IMG/VR virus record: IMGVR_UViG_3300038549_000090
Span: 1 to 27,943 of that record
Direction: 5' to 3' (one strand)
Length of the DNA stretch: 27,943 nt
From: a virus
The notes under the pieces are model-generated. The model did not search any database and had not been told where the DNA came from. It was given only the letters and a program-made list of their open reading frames with translations. The position numbers and the translations under genes were made by a program. Below are positions 21,288 through 27,943 of this stretch, in pieces. Numbering within the stretch: position 1 is the first letter of the stretch; each line of letters starts with the position of its first letter.

Positions 21288-21701
21288 TCAGGCCCTCACG
21301 TGGCAGACATAGACGGCGCGCGCCGCGTCGGTCTGCACGCCGAGCCCGCCGCCCTGCGATCCCGCGTCGCCGACGATCCGGTACGTCACGCCGCCGAGCG
21401 TGATCTTGTCGGCCGGGGCCGGCGTGACGCCCGCGGGCAGCGTGCTGCCGAGGATCGAGATCCGCGCATCGCGCGCGCGCACGATCGTGCCTCGCTCGGC
21501 CAGGGCGGCGACCTCGCGCGCGTCGAAGCTGGCGATCCAGCCCGCGACGACGTGGCTCGTCTCGGTCGTGGTCGTGCCGGCGCTCGCGATCGGGCCGCGG
21601 GCGCCGGTCGTGACCTTGATCAACACGACCTCCTCGTCGACGAACGGCGCGAGGCTGTCGCCGACGAGATCCGCGAGCGTGCCGTCCGTGATCAGCCCCA
21701 T
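21288..21701 (-). CDS. Putative head-tail neck / stopper protein
   Basis: The 137-residue product begins MGLITDGTLADLVGDSLAPF and is mostly beta-like. A conserved-looking end (KITLGGVTYRIVGDAGSQGG, then AARAVYVCHVRA) is reminiscent of small neck proteins in which a 'vtlgGxxYrI' strand precedes a DxaxAvYvc segment. Its ATG overlaps the upstream connector stop (TGATG). Position between connector and MuF-like genes supports a head-tail joining role, but the family is not certain. Confidence 0.6.
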   Translation of the reverse strand: MGLITDGTLADLVGDSLAPFVDEEVVLIKVTTGARGPIASAGTTTTETSHVVAGWIASFDAREVAALAERGTIVRARDARISILGSTLPAGVTPAPADKITLGGVTYRIVGDAGSQGGGLGVQTDAARAVYVCHVRA

Positions 21702-22312
21702 CAGAAGGGCCCCGTCCGGTCGTGCGCGTCGCAGTCGTCGAACGAGGACGCGCGGCTCGTGCCTCCTGCGTAGGCGCCGCCGCTCACGCCGCTGGCCGTG
21801 GCGACGCTGCCCCCGAGGAGCGGCCCGAGCGCGCGCGTGATCCCGATCGGCAGCACGGGCGCGGTCCCGTCGGCGGCGGAGGTCGGCCGCCAGAACTCGA
21901 CCGTGGGGGCGCCTTCGCCGCCGACGCTCTTGATGTTCGACCCCGTGTCGAGCTTGCTGGCGGCGTCTGCATCGACGGCGAGTGCGGCCACCGCCTCGAA
22001 GGTCGCGCGCGCGACGCGCTGGAGCTGCTCCAGCGCCGTCATCGTGGACCCGTCGGGGAGCGTCACGTCGCTGCGCGGGACCGCGAGCGTCGTCCCGGCC
22101 GCGTAGGTCGCGGACCCCGCGAAGCTGAGCGCGTCGATCCATCGCGTCGCTGCGACGAGCAGCCGCTTGCGCTCGTCGCCGCCCGCAGAGAGCGCACGGT
22201 ACCGCGCGGCGCCCTTACCGACGGCGGCGAGCAGGTAGTCGTCGCACGCCGCGAGTCCGCCGTAGACCTCGACGGCCGCGCTCGCACCGCTGAGCTGCAC
22301 CGAGTACGTCAT
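21701..22312 (-). CDS. Head-tail connector protein (DnaT-like fold family)
   Basis: The 203-residue product has the pattern of the phage connector group often annotated 'DnaT-like ssDNA-binding'. It has an N-terminal 'Y..L..cDdYL' segment (AACDDYLLAAVGKGAARYRA), then LLVAATRWIDALSFAGS (residues 52-68), LAVPRSDVTLPDGS (78-91) and an Ala-rich helix (RVARATFEAVAALAVD). These form the adaptor ring below the portal. The C-terminus has a Gly/Ser/Ala-rich extension (SVATASGVSGGAYAGGTS). The ATG overlaps the portal stop (ATGA) after an AAGAGGAG ribosome site. Confidence 0.7.
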   Translation of the reverse strand: MTYSVQLSGASAAVEVYGGLAACDDYLLAAVGKGAARYRALSAGGDERKRLLVAATRWIDALSFAGSATYAAGTTLAVPRSDVTLPDGSTMTALEQLQRVARATFEAVAALAVDADAASKLDTGSNIKSVGGEGAPTVEFWRPTSAADGTAPVLPIGITRALGPLLGGSVATASGVSGGAYAGGTSRASSFDDCDAHDRTGPF

Positions 22313-23805
22313 CGCTTGCTCCTCTTCTGCGGCGGCACCGCGGGTGGTTCCTCGTCGTCGAGCTGCACGTCCTGCTCTCCCTTCGCCGGATCGGGCGGTG
22401 TGCCGGGCACCGGCGCGCGCGGCAGCTCGATCTCGTCGGGCAGCTCGGCGAGCTTGGGCAGGCGGAGCCGCTCGAGCAGCGCGTTGCCGATCGTCTCGCG
22501 ATCGTCGGGGCCGAGCGTCACGCCCGCGCGCGCCATCGCCGCGAGCGCCTCGCACGCCTCGAGCACGGTCTGCGCCGAGGGCGGCTCGGGGTAGACGCGC
22601 GGGCAGTAGTCGTCGGGATCGAGCCCGTTGAGCCGGCAGATCCGCGCCGCGGGGCCGGCGGTCGCGGCCGCGCCGATCGCCTCGAGCGTACCGTTGAGGA
22701 TCGCGCCGAACATCGTCGTCTTGTCGACGTGCACGCTGCGCGCACCCTCGCCGTCGCCCATCAGCAGCCACTCCGCGCCGAGGAGGCGCGCGATCGCACG
22801 ATCGCGTGCCTCCATCGCGCTGCGCACCTCGCGCTGGCCATGCGCGGCGGAGGTCAGCAACTGGAAGTCCCACTTCGGCACCGACGACACGGAGCGCTTC
22901 TCGTCGGTGCCGAGGTACGGCGCCGAGTCGAGCGTCAGCGCGAGCTCGGGGTTGCGGGCGTGGTTCGAGGCGAAGTCGAGCACGGACTGGATCCGCGCGC
23001 GCACGTAGCTCTCGACGCGCTTGTCGCGACGATCGCAGCCGAGATCCTGCGCCGCCTGCTCGACGAGCGACGCGATCGGAACGCGCGCGACAGGGATCCC
23101 GTGGAGGCTGAACTCGAAACCCCAGCCCTCGAGCTGATCGAAGCGCCGGTATCGCTCGACGGGCTCGACGAGGTGGCGCAGCACGCCCACGCCATCGGGG
23201 GTGTCGCCGAGCAGGCTGTCGACGACGTATAGCAGCCGCTCGCGATGCAAATAGAACGCACCACCGCCGCTCGTCTCCTGCCAGGCGCCGCGCCAAGGCG
23301 AATGCTCGTCGGGCTTGTCCCAGCGCGCGATCGTGTGCTGCGGGCGGTGATCGAGGCGCGCCGTGACGAGACGTCCGTCGCTGCGGCGGCGCAGCACCTG
23401 CTCGAAGATCGCGAAGCCGCGGAACTTCGCGCCGAAGCCCGCCTTCGCGACGACCTGCCCCCACGGCAGATCCATGCGCGCATCGATCAGGCCCTCGCGG
23501 ACCAGATCCGTCGCCTGCACCGCGCGCCGGCCCCCGCGGGGCGACTCCTCGACGCACCACTTCGTTCCGGCGAGCAGCGCGCCCCACACGCGCGCCATCG
23601 CCGCGACGGTGAGGTGCGTGGCCACGGCGTTGTCGTACGTGGTCCACTTCTGCGCGCCGGCCAGCGCGGGATGCCGCTCCTGCCCGCCGCCGAAGTACAG
23701 CCCGCCGAACGACGACACGCCGTCGCTGCCCTCAGGCTTCGTCGGCGCGGGCTCTGCCGGCGGCGTCGAGGAGAACCAGCCGACGAGTGACTTGAGCAGG
23801 CCCAT
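22309..23805 (-). CDS. Portal protein (DUF935 / Mu gp29-like)
   Basis: The 498-residue product forms the dodecameric portal for DNA entry. The N-terminal region (WTTYDNAVATHLTVAAMARV) and the core follow the Mu gp29-type pattern, with KFRGFAIFEQVLRR (residues 129-142), LLYVVDSLLGDTPDGVGVLR, PKWDFQLLTSAAHG (302-315) and DRAIARLLGAEWLLMGDG (328-345). A helical stem and C-terminal clip region follow, and the end is acidic then basic (EEPPAVPPQKRSKR). The ATG at 23805 is 38 bases after the large terminase stop, and promoter boxes occupy that gap. No good Shine-Dalgarno is present. The gene heads a coupled block of portal, connector, neck and MuF-like genes. Confidence 0.82.
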   Translation of the reverse strand: MGLLKSLVGWFSSTPPAEPAPTKPEGSDGVSSFGGLYFGGGQERHPALAGAQKWTTYDNAVATHLTVAAMARVWGALLAGTKWCVEESPRGGRRAVQATDLVREGLIDARMDLPWGQVVAKAGFGAKFRGFAIFEQVLRRRSDGRLVTARLDHRPQHTIARWDKPDEHSPWRGAWQETSGGGAFYLHRERLLYVVDSLLGDTPDGVGVLRHLVEPVERYRRFDQLEGWGFEFSLHGIPVARVPIASLVEQAAQDLGCDRRDKRVESYVRARIQSVLDFASNHARNPELALTLDSAPYLGTDEKRSVSSVPKWDFQLLTSAAHGQREVRSAMEARDRAIARLLGAEWLLMGDGEGARSVHVDKTTMFGAILNGTLEAIGAAATAGPAARICRLNGLDPDDYCPRVYPEPPSAQTVLEACEALAAMARAGVTLGPDDRETIGNALLERLRLPKLAELPDEIELPRAPVPGTPPDPAKGEQDVQLDDEEPPAVPPQKRSKR

Positions 23806-23812
23806 CGCGCCG

Positions 23813-23841
23813 AGGCTCGTCGGCGCGTCGGCGGTGGTCTA
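23813..23841 (-). promoter_or_regulatory. Putative leaderless promoter before the portal gene
   Basis: TAGACC (23836-23841), then 17 bases starting ACCGCC, then GAGCCT (23813-23818), then seven bases to ATG at 23805. It begins just after the terminase stop. Confidence 0.5.
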
Positions 23842-23843
23842 GA

Positions 23844-25721
23844 TCAGCCGAGGCCCGGCAGCCGCGGCTCGTCCAGATCCGACCGGGCCGCGGCGTCGGC
23901 GTTGATGTCGGGCCCCACGACGATCGCGCCGAGCGTGCCGGGATCGTCGACGCGATCGGCGATGCACGCCGCGAAGGCGCGGGTGATCGCATCCACGAGA
24001 TCGTCGTGCTTGCCAAACGGAAAGTCGACGAGCTCGGCGCGCGCGAGCTCCCAGCCCGGATGCGCGACGATCACGAAGTTGCCGTGCTCGGCCTGCGCCG
24101 CCAAGGGGTCGGCGCGCGCCTGCTTGCTTTGCGTCTCGGCCGAGCTCGTCACGTAGCGGCCGACCGCGAGCTCGCCGACGACGTAGGACGCGAACAGCCG
24201 GCCCGTAGCGCCCGGATCTCGCGGGATCGACCAGTGGAGCGACGGGGGATCCTCGGCGTGGCGCCGACGCACGAACGCGTCCACGGCACCAGGACCGCCC
24301 CGCATCGCGTGCGTGTCCCAGAGGAAGAACTTCCGCGTCGTCGGCGAGCGCGCAACGCGCGCATCGGCGGTGCGGTCCGCGGTGGCACCCTCCCCGCTTG
24401 CCCAATCCCAGCCGCGGTGCCCGAGCGGAACGTCGGCCGGCACCTCGTGCGGTTGGATCACGGGCAGCCACTCGAGCAGGAACTTCGACCCGGTGCCGAC
24501 CTTCGGCGACTGCTCGAGCTGCGCGAGGATCGCGTCGCTGCCGCCGAGCTCGAGCATCTGCGCCTCGAGCCGCGCGAGCGACTCGGCGTCGTAGCGCACC
24601 GGATCGGCAAGCTCGCCCGGCGTCGTGCGCCAGTCCTGATAGCCGATCCTCGACGGGCGCCAGGTCGGCAGGCGCCGCACCGGGTGCGCGTCTCCCTGGT
24701 AGCGCATCTCGATCAGCAGCACCTCGTAGTCAAGCGCGGGGTTGCGCAAGACGATCGCGCTGAGGTCGTGCGGATGCACGCGCTGCATGATCCCGATCGT
24801 CGCGCTCCGCACGACGGGGCGCTGATCGTCAGGATCCGGATCGAGCCCCGTGCCGTGCGCCGCCCTCACCCAGAACGGGACGCTGATCTCGGCCAGCCCG
24901 CCTCCGGCGTTGCGGACGCGCGTCGGCAGGGCCATCGCGAACCAGCGCTGCGCCTCCAGGAGCTTCGCCGAGGCGTCGGACCCGTACGCGTCGCGCACGT
25001 TGTGCGGGTCGTCCCAGATCAGGCGATCGGCGCGGAAGCCGGTGGACGCACCGCCGATCGACGACGAGCGCCGCCAACCTCCCTTGTTGTTCGCGTAGTA
25101 CGTCTTGGAGTCCGACGACTCGTCGAGCTGGAAACGATCGCCCCAGAAGCGTTGATAGAGCTCGGAGCGGATCACCTTGCGGCACTTCTCGTTCGCCTCC
25201 TCGGTGAGCTGCGCGCTGTAGCTCCACGTCATGTACCGGAGGTCGGGACGGTTCCGCGGCCCCCACTCCCACGCCGGGAAGAACACGCACGTCAGGTACG
25301 TTTTCGTCGATCCTGGGGGAACGTTCCCGAGGAAGTTCTGGATCCGGTCGTGGTGGATCGCCTCGAGGTGGAGCGCGATCGCCTCCTGCACCTTGCCGCG
25401 GGAGAACGGTGTGCCCGGATCGATCACGCCCCAGAACAGCTCGACGAAGTCGAGCAGGCTCGCCTCGGCGCGTGCCTTCGCGTCGCGGAGGTTCGTGCGC
25501 TGCGGTGACCCGAGCAGCAGCCGGAGCGCACCGAGCACGTCGCGGTGCAGCGCCACGAGCTCGAGCGCGGTGCCCGTGGCGAGCTCGAGCGCGGCGGTGG
25601 GTGCTGCAAGCGCGGCGGCGCGGGGCGAGAGCGCGGTGCCGGTGCCCGCGGCCAGCGCGGCGACGGTGAGCAGCAGGAGCGCCGAGGAGGCGCGGCGCGC
25701 TTCGCGGATCGTAGGACTCAT
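23844..25721 (-). CDS. terL: Terminase large subunit
   Basis: The 625-residue DNA-packaging motor has an ATPase and a nuclease domain. Walker A is NVPPGSTKT (residues 133-141), Walker B DRLIWDDP (232-239), and a coupling motif GIMQRVHPHDL lies at 310-320. The nuclease domain has RGWDWASGEG (436-445) and KHDDLVDAITRAF (571-583) with acidic residues for metal binding. An Ala-rich hydrophobic N-terminal extension of about 60 residues (SALLLLTVAALAAG at 13-26) precedes the usual start of the fold (LLDFVELFWGVIDPGTPF at 89-106). The ATG overlaps the small terminase stop (ATGA). The 'C-terminal domain, TIGR01630-like' type is the best match by eye. Confidence 0.92.
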   Translation of the reverse strand: MSPTIREARRASSALLLLTVAALAAGTGTALSPRAAALAAPTAALELATGTALELVALHRDVLGALRLLLGSPQRTNLRDAKARAEASLLDFVELFWGVIDPGTPFSRGKVQEAIALHLEAIHHDRIQNFLGNVPPGSTKTYLTCVFFPAWEWGPRNRPDLRYMTWSYSAQLTEEANEKCRKVIRSELYQRFWGDRFQLDESSDSKTYYANNKGGWRRSSSIGGASTGFRADRLIWDDPHNVRDAYGSDASAKLLEAQRWFAMALPTRVRNAGGGLAEISVPFWVRAAHGTGLDPDPDDQRPVVRSATIGIMQRVHPHDLSAIVLRNPALDYEVLLIEMRYQGDAHPVRRLPTWRPSRIGYQDWRTTPGELADPVRYDAESLARLEAQMLELGGSDAILAQLEQSPKVGTGSKFLLEWLPVIQPHEVPADVPLGHRGWDWASGEGATADRTADARVARSPTTRKFFLWDTHAMRGGPGAVDAFVRRRHAEDPPSLHWSIPRDPGATGRLFASYVVGELAVGRYVTSSAETQSKQARADPLAAQAEHGNFVIVAHPGWELARAELVDFPFGKHDDLVDAITRAFAACIADRVDDPGTLGAIVVGPDINADAAARSDLDEPRLPGLG

Positions 25722-26416
25722 GGCGGGGGCGTCGTCTCCTTCTTTCGACGGCGGCGCGGTGGCGGCGCCTCGTCCACGACCGCCTCAGGCTTCGGCTTGC
25801 GCGGTCGGTACTTCACTTTTTTCGGCGGCGCGTCGGCCGGCGGGTCCTCGTCGCGCTCGGTCTCGTCGGCGGCGTCGGGTTCGTCGCTCGGTGCCGGCAG
25901 CATCCCGGCGACGCGCGCGCGCTCGAGCTGCTCCGTGACGATCGCGAGCGCGGCCCGCCCGGCGTCATCGAGCACGCCGATCAGCGCGTCGATGCGCACG
26001 TCGATCTGACCCACGACCGCGATCCCGCCGCTCACCTCGAGCTTCGCGGCGGGGTAGAGCCCCTCGAGGCGGTGCTTGCGATCGAGCGCGAAGTTGGCCG
26101 CCTGGAGCTCGCCCGCAGCATCGGCGCGGCGCTCACGGCGCTCCCACTCCGCGACGGCGCGGCGGCGCCGCAGCTCGCGCTCCTCGGCGCGCATGTCCGA
26201 GAGCAGCGTCCAGGCGTGGCGCGCGTCGTGGTAGCTGGAGCGGCGCCCCACGCCGAACGTCTCGCGGATCTTGCGCGTGAGGTTGCTCGGATCGAGGAGG
26301 TCCTCCGCGTCGACCAGCTTCGGATCGCACAGCCAGTCGACGATCCGCTCGACGCGCGCCATCACCTTGCTGTGGCGCAGGCAGTCGCCGGGCTTGCGAT
26401 CGTAGCGACGCACCAT
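25718..26416 (-). CDS. Probable terminase small subunit / DNA-recognition protein
   Basis: The 232-residue product has a basic, helical N-terminal half (RHSKVMARVERIVDWLCD; NLTRKIRETFGVGRRSSYHDARH) that could form a helix-turn-helix, then a charged coiled part (RAEERELRRRRAVAEWERRE) and a KHRLEGLYPAAKLEVSG block like that found in small terminases. The last 65 residues are disordered, acidic then Lys/Arg/Pro-rich. Small terminases bind the packaging site and deliver it to the large subunit. The gene lies just before terL with an ATGA overlap. Its ATG overlaps the previous stop (TGATG) after a strong GAGGAGGAG ribosome site. Sequence alone is weak evidence; position is strong. Confidence 0.68.
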   Translation of the reverse strand: MVRRYDRKPGDCLRHSKVMARVERIVDWLCDPKLVDAEDLLDPSNLTRKIRETFGVGRRSSYHDARHAWTLLSDMRAEERELRRRRAVAEWERRERRADAAGELQAANFALDRKHRLEGLYPAAKLEVSGGIAVVGQIDVRIDALIGVLDDAGRAALAIVTEQLERARVAGMLPAPSDEPDAADETERDEDPPADAPPKKVKYRPRKPKPEAVVDEAPPPRRRRKKETTPPP

Positions 26417-26892
26417 CAGGCTCCTCCTCGGGCAAAGACGAACGCGAGCTGCGGGTCCCGGCGCGGGGCCGTGGGGCGGCGGGCGTCACGCAGCGCACGG
26501 CGGTGATCGCGAAGCACGCGCGCGAGGAAGCGCCGGGCGAGGTCGATCTGGTGCATCGGCTCGGCGAGCACGCGCTCTCGATCGCGCGCCGCGATCGGGC
26601 TCGACGCGGCGGCGGCGGCGAAGTCGCGGACGGCCGCGAAGCCCGCGAGCAGCGACTCGCTCGCGTAGCGAAGATCGACGAGCGAGGCGTCGATCTTCGA
26701 CGGCGCGCCCCGCCGCGCCCGACCGCGGTAGCGATCGGTGCGTGCCTCGATCTCGCGCGTGCAGGCGGTGCAGCGCCAGGTGTCGCTCGCCTCGCCGCAC
26801 CGCACGCACCGGCCCGCCGCGCGCGAGGCGGCGCGACGTTGCTCGGCGGGTTCACGGGTGCGGTTGCGAGGCGTGGCCATCCATCGGGTCAC
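26416..26892 (-). CDS. Small zinc-ribbon protein, unknown role
   Basis: The 158-residue product (GTG at 26892; an ATG at 26880 is an alternative start) has a zinc-knuckle pattern CVRCGEASDTWRCTAC with spacing CxxC-8-CxxC, near residues 34-49. A helical, Arg- and Ala-rich part follows (SLVDLRYASESLLAGFAAVR; RRFLARVLRDHRRALRDA). It overlaps the probable small terminase start. A DNA-binding or regulatory role near packaging genes is plausible, but no family is recognised. No ribosome site is clear for either start. Confidence 0.65.
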   Translation of the reverse strand: MTRWMATPRNRTREPAEQRRAASRAAGRCVRCGEASDTWRCTACTREIEARTDRYRGRARRGAPSKIDASLVDLRYASESLLAGFAAVRDFAAAAASSPIAARDRERVLAEPMHQIDLARRFLARVLRDHRRALRDARRPTAPRRDPQLAFVFARGGA

Positions 26893-26915
26893 GCACGAAG
26901 GTCAAGTCGCGCGCG

Positions 26916-26935
26916 CCTGATCCCCACCCTGATCC
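26916..26935. promoter_or_regulatory. Direct repeat CCTGATCC, possible operator
   Basis: CCTGATCC occurs twice with a 12-base period (26916-26923 and 26928-26935), in the gap between the divergent zinc-ribbon and helix-turn-helix genes. Two half-sites on near the same helix face could bind a regulator. The repeat is short and may be chance. Confidence 0.25.
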
Positions 26936-27074
26936 AGGTGCACGACGTGACGCCACGATCTCGTCGAGTGTAGACAACGACGGTCCGGCGACCGGACAAG
27001 CGCTCGAGCTACTGGTCGGAGCCGTCGCCGCCGCTACCACCACGTCGGCGCTCGGCGCGACGACGATCCACGAC

Positions 27075-27230
27075 GTGGACGCGCTCGCGCTCCGTGCGCT
27101 CGCACTACGCGCCGCAGGGTCGTGCAGCGGCGCGGCTCGACTCGTCGGGATCTCGCACGTGTCGCTCGGGCAGTGGATCAAGCACCACTTCTCCGACGAC
27201 CTGATCCAGCACCTGCGCGGCGGCGACTAG
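27075..27230 (+). CDS. Small helix-turn-helix (Fis-type) DNA-binding protein, start uncertain
   Basis: The frame ends at the TAG at 27230 and contains GSCSGAARLVGISHVSLGQW followed by IKHHF. This has the shape of a Fis/HTH_8-type helix-turn-helix, where a helix, the turn around G-I-S and a recognition helix ending in W-I-K are expected. From GTG at 27075 it would be 51 residues. The frame is open further upstream, so a longer version (for example from CTG at 27012, 72 residues) is possible. Its last 126 bases overlap the end of the convergent Cys-rich gene on the other strand, so one or both ends are doubtful. The long run from 26893 to 27074 has no other gene and could hold its promoter. Confidence 0.45.
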   Translation: MDALALRALALRAAGSCSGAARLVGISHVSLGQWIKHHFSDDLIQHLRGGD

Positions 27231-27473
27231 CCTGGCGCGCTGCGGCCGACACACGGCGCAGCGGTAGCACGCGCTCGGCGCGGCGCACACCGCGCAGAGC
27301 CCCGCGGCGCGGCGGAGGGAGCGCACGGCGCGGGCCGAGCGTCGCTTGCGCGCCGCGCTCTCGGCTCGATGCGATGCGCACAGCAACGCGTCCTCGCAGG
27401 CCGCGGCGGCGCAGCCCGGGTAGAGGCACCGTCCCAGCGGGGCGAGCGCGAGCTTGCGGGACCAGTAGGTCAC
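27105..27473 (-). CDS. Cys-rich zinc-finger-type small protein
   Basis: The 122-residue product starts at a GTG that overlaps the upstream stop (GTGA). Two Cys clusters are visible: CLYPGC with a following CASH (residues 16-37), and CAVCAAPSACYRCAVC (61-76), both of zinc-binding style. The rest is Arg/Ala-rich and charged. It may bind DNA or protein, but no family is recognised. The last part of the frame overlaps the plus-strand helix-turn-helix gene, so the true C-terminus could be shorter in function than in length. Confidence 0.55.
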   Translation of the reverse strand: MTYWSRKLALAPLGRCLYPGCAAAACEDALLCASHRAESAARKRRSARAVRSLRRAAGLCAVCAAPSACYRCAVCRPQRARLVAAAQVLDQVVGEVVLDPLPERHVRDPDESSRAAARPCGA

Positions 27474-27706
27474 GGCAAGCACTCCGTCGGTGGCCAGTGA
27501 AAGGGCACGTTCCACACGACGCGCAGCCGCTCCTCCGGCGTGAGACGCCGCGCGATCTCGTCGCGTTCGGCGTTGTTGAAGCACAGCATCTCGACCAAGG
27601 CGTCCTTGTACGCGGGCAGAGCGAGCGCCGTCGGCCCCGTCGGTCCGTGCGGACCAGTGAACGGAATCCGTGCGCCGAAGTCGGGGCCATTGAATCTCTC
27701 GCTCAC
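27470..27706 (-). CDS. Small protein of unknown function
   Basis: The 78-residue product starts at a GTG that overlaps the upstream stop (GTGA), an arrangement repeated with the next gene. It has a Gly/Pro/Thr-rich N-terminal third (IPFTGPHGPTGPTALALP), then an acidic helical region (AYKDALVEMLCFNNAERDEI; LTPEERLRVVWNV). No family is recognised. Its place in a chain of overlapping small genes suggests coordinated expression. Confidence 0.58.
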   Translation of the reverse strand: MSERFNGPDFGARIPFTGPHGPTGPTALALPAYKDALVEMLCFNNAERDEIARRLTPEERLRVVWNVPFHWPPTECLP

Positions 27707-27943
27707 GCTGCGCACCTCGGGCAGTGGTGATAGTTGCGCGCCGACCCGGGCGTCACGCGCCAGCCGAGCGCCTCTGCTTGACGCTCGGCGTACTTGACGT
27801 CGACGCCCGCCACGTCACCGTAGATCGCGAGGCACGAGGTGCACCCCTCGCGATCGCAGACGATCCGGCCCGCCGACGGCGGGACACCATTCGACCTCTG
27901 CGCGGCCTTCCACGCGAGAGACGCAGAGTGGTCGTATCCGTCG
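27703..27943 (-). CDS. Partial zinc-ribbon-type small protein (5' end outside window)
   Basis: The frame enters from the right edge and stops at TGA (27703-27705), leaving 79 residues. CDREGC (CxxxxC) with a later YHHCPRC (CxxC) pair suggests a zinc ribbon. The sequence between (LAIYGDVAGVDVKYAERQAE, LGWRVTPGSARN) looks like a mixed alpha-beta fold. The start is beyond the window. It overlaps the next gene by four bases. The function is not recognised. Confidence 0.55.
   Translation of the reverse strand, partial: DGYDHSASLAWKAAQRSNGVPPSAGRIVCDREGCTSCLAIYGDVAGVDVKYAERQAEALGWRVTPGSARNYHHCPRCAA

Noticed and set aside
26852-27181. Minus-strand 109-codon frame in the gap right of the zinc-ribbon gene
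   Set aside because: It is antisense to the helix-turn-helix frame, low in complexity (Ala/Ser/Thr runs), and lacks a ribosome site or recognisable fold.

Overview
The window holds the structural (late) module of a long-tailed, siphovirus-like phage or prophage. Base composition is very GC-rich, many starts are GTG, and long Arg/Ala/Pro-rich antisense shadow frames run opposite most genes. Two plus-strand genes encode Cys-rich secreted proteins of a style I associate with Myxococcota (for example Sandaracinus relatives), but that host assignment is an inference and nothing here proves it. No integrase, replication, lysis, tRNA or CRISPR sequence was seen, so free phage, prophage and gene-transfer-agent-like element cannot be separated.

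Almost everything is on the minus strand and reads from right to left. At 27943-26416 are small zinc-ribbon-type proteins and one plus-strand helix-turn-helix gene. At 26416-20336 is the packaging and head-assembly block: probable small terminase, large terminase, portal, connector, a neck-type protein and a MuF-like head morphogenesis protein. At 19902-16231 come a XkdF-type protease fused to a scaffold, a probable decoration protein, the major capsid protein and a small protein. At 16192-13817 are an HK97-gp10-like neck protein, a tail terminator and the tail tube. At 13690-8863 are a tail-assembly chaperone pair joined by a -1 frameshift and a 1313-residue tape measure protein. At 8826-1 is the tail tip: a small conserved protein, an 839-residue repeat protein with a baseplate-type Ig domain, two small or medium tail proteins, a distal-tail-like protein, a DUF2163/BR0599-type hub, and a tip protein that runs off the left edge.

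The main new observation is a repeated signal before the structural genes. Seven minus-strand genes and one plus-strand gene carry TCGACC-like and GACCGT-like boxes separated by exactly 17 bases, with the second box ending 6-7 bases before the start codon. These genes have no convincing Shine-Dalgarno sequence. The other genes mostly overlap the upstream stop codon (GTGA, ATGA or TGATG) or have a purine-rich ribosome site. The simplest reading is a set of promoters that make leaderless mRNAs, dividing the late region into units of one to four genes.

Two 119-codon secreted or lipoprotein genes sit against the flow (3003-3362 and 19974-20333). Each ends two bases from the end of a convergent structural gene and starts just upstream of the next minus-strand gene. 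They look like paired lysogenic-conversion or accessory 'moron' cassettes. No stretch longer than about 200 bases lacks a gene; the largest gaps are 26893-27074 and 13691-13816.
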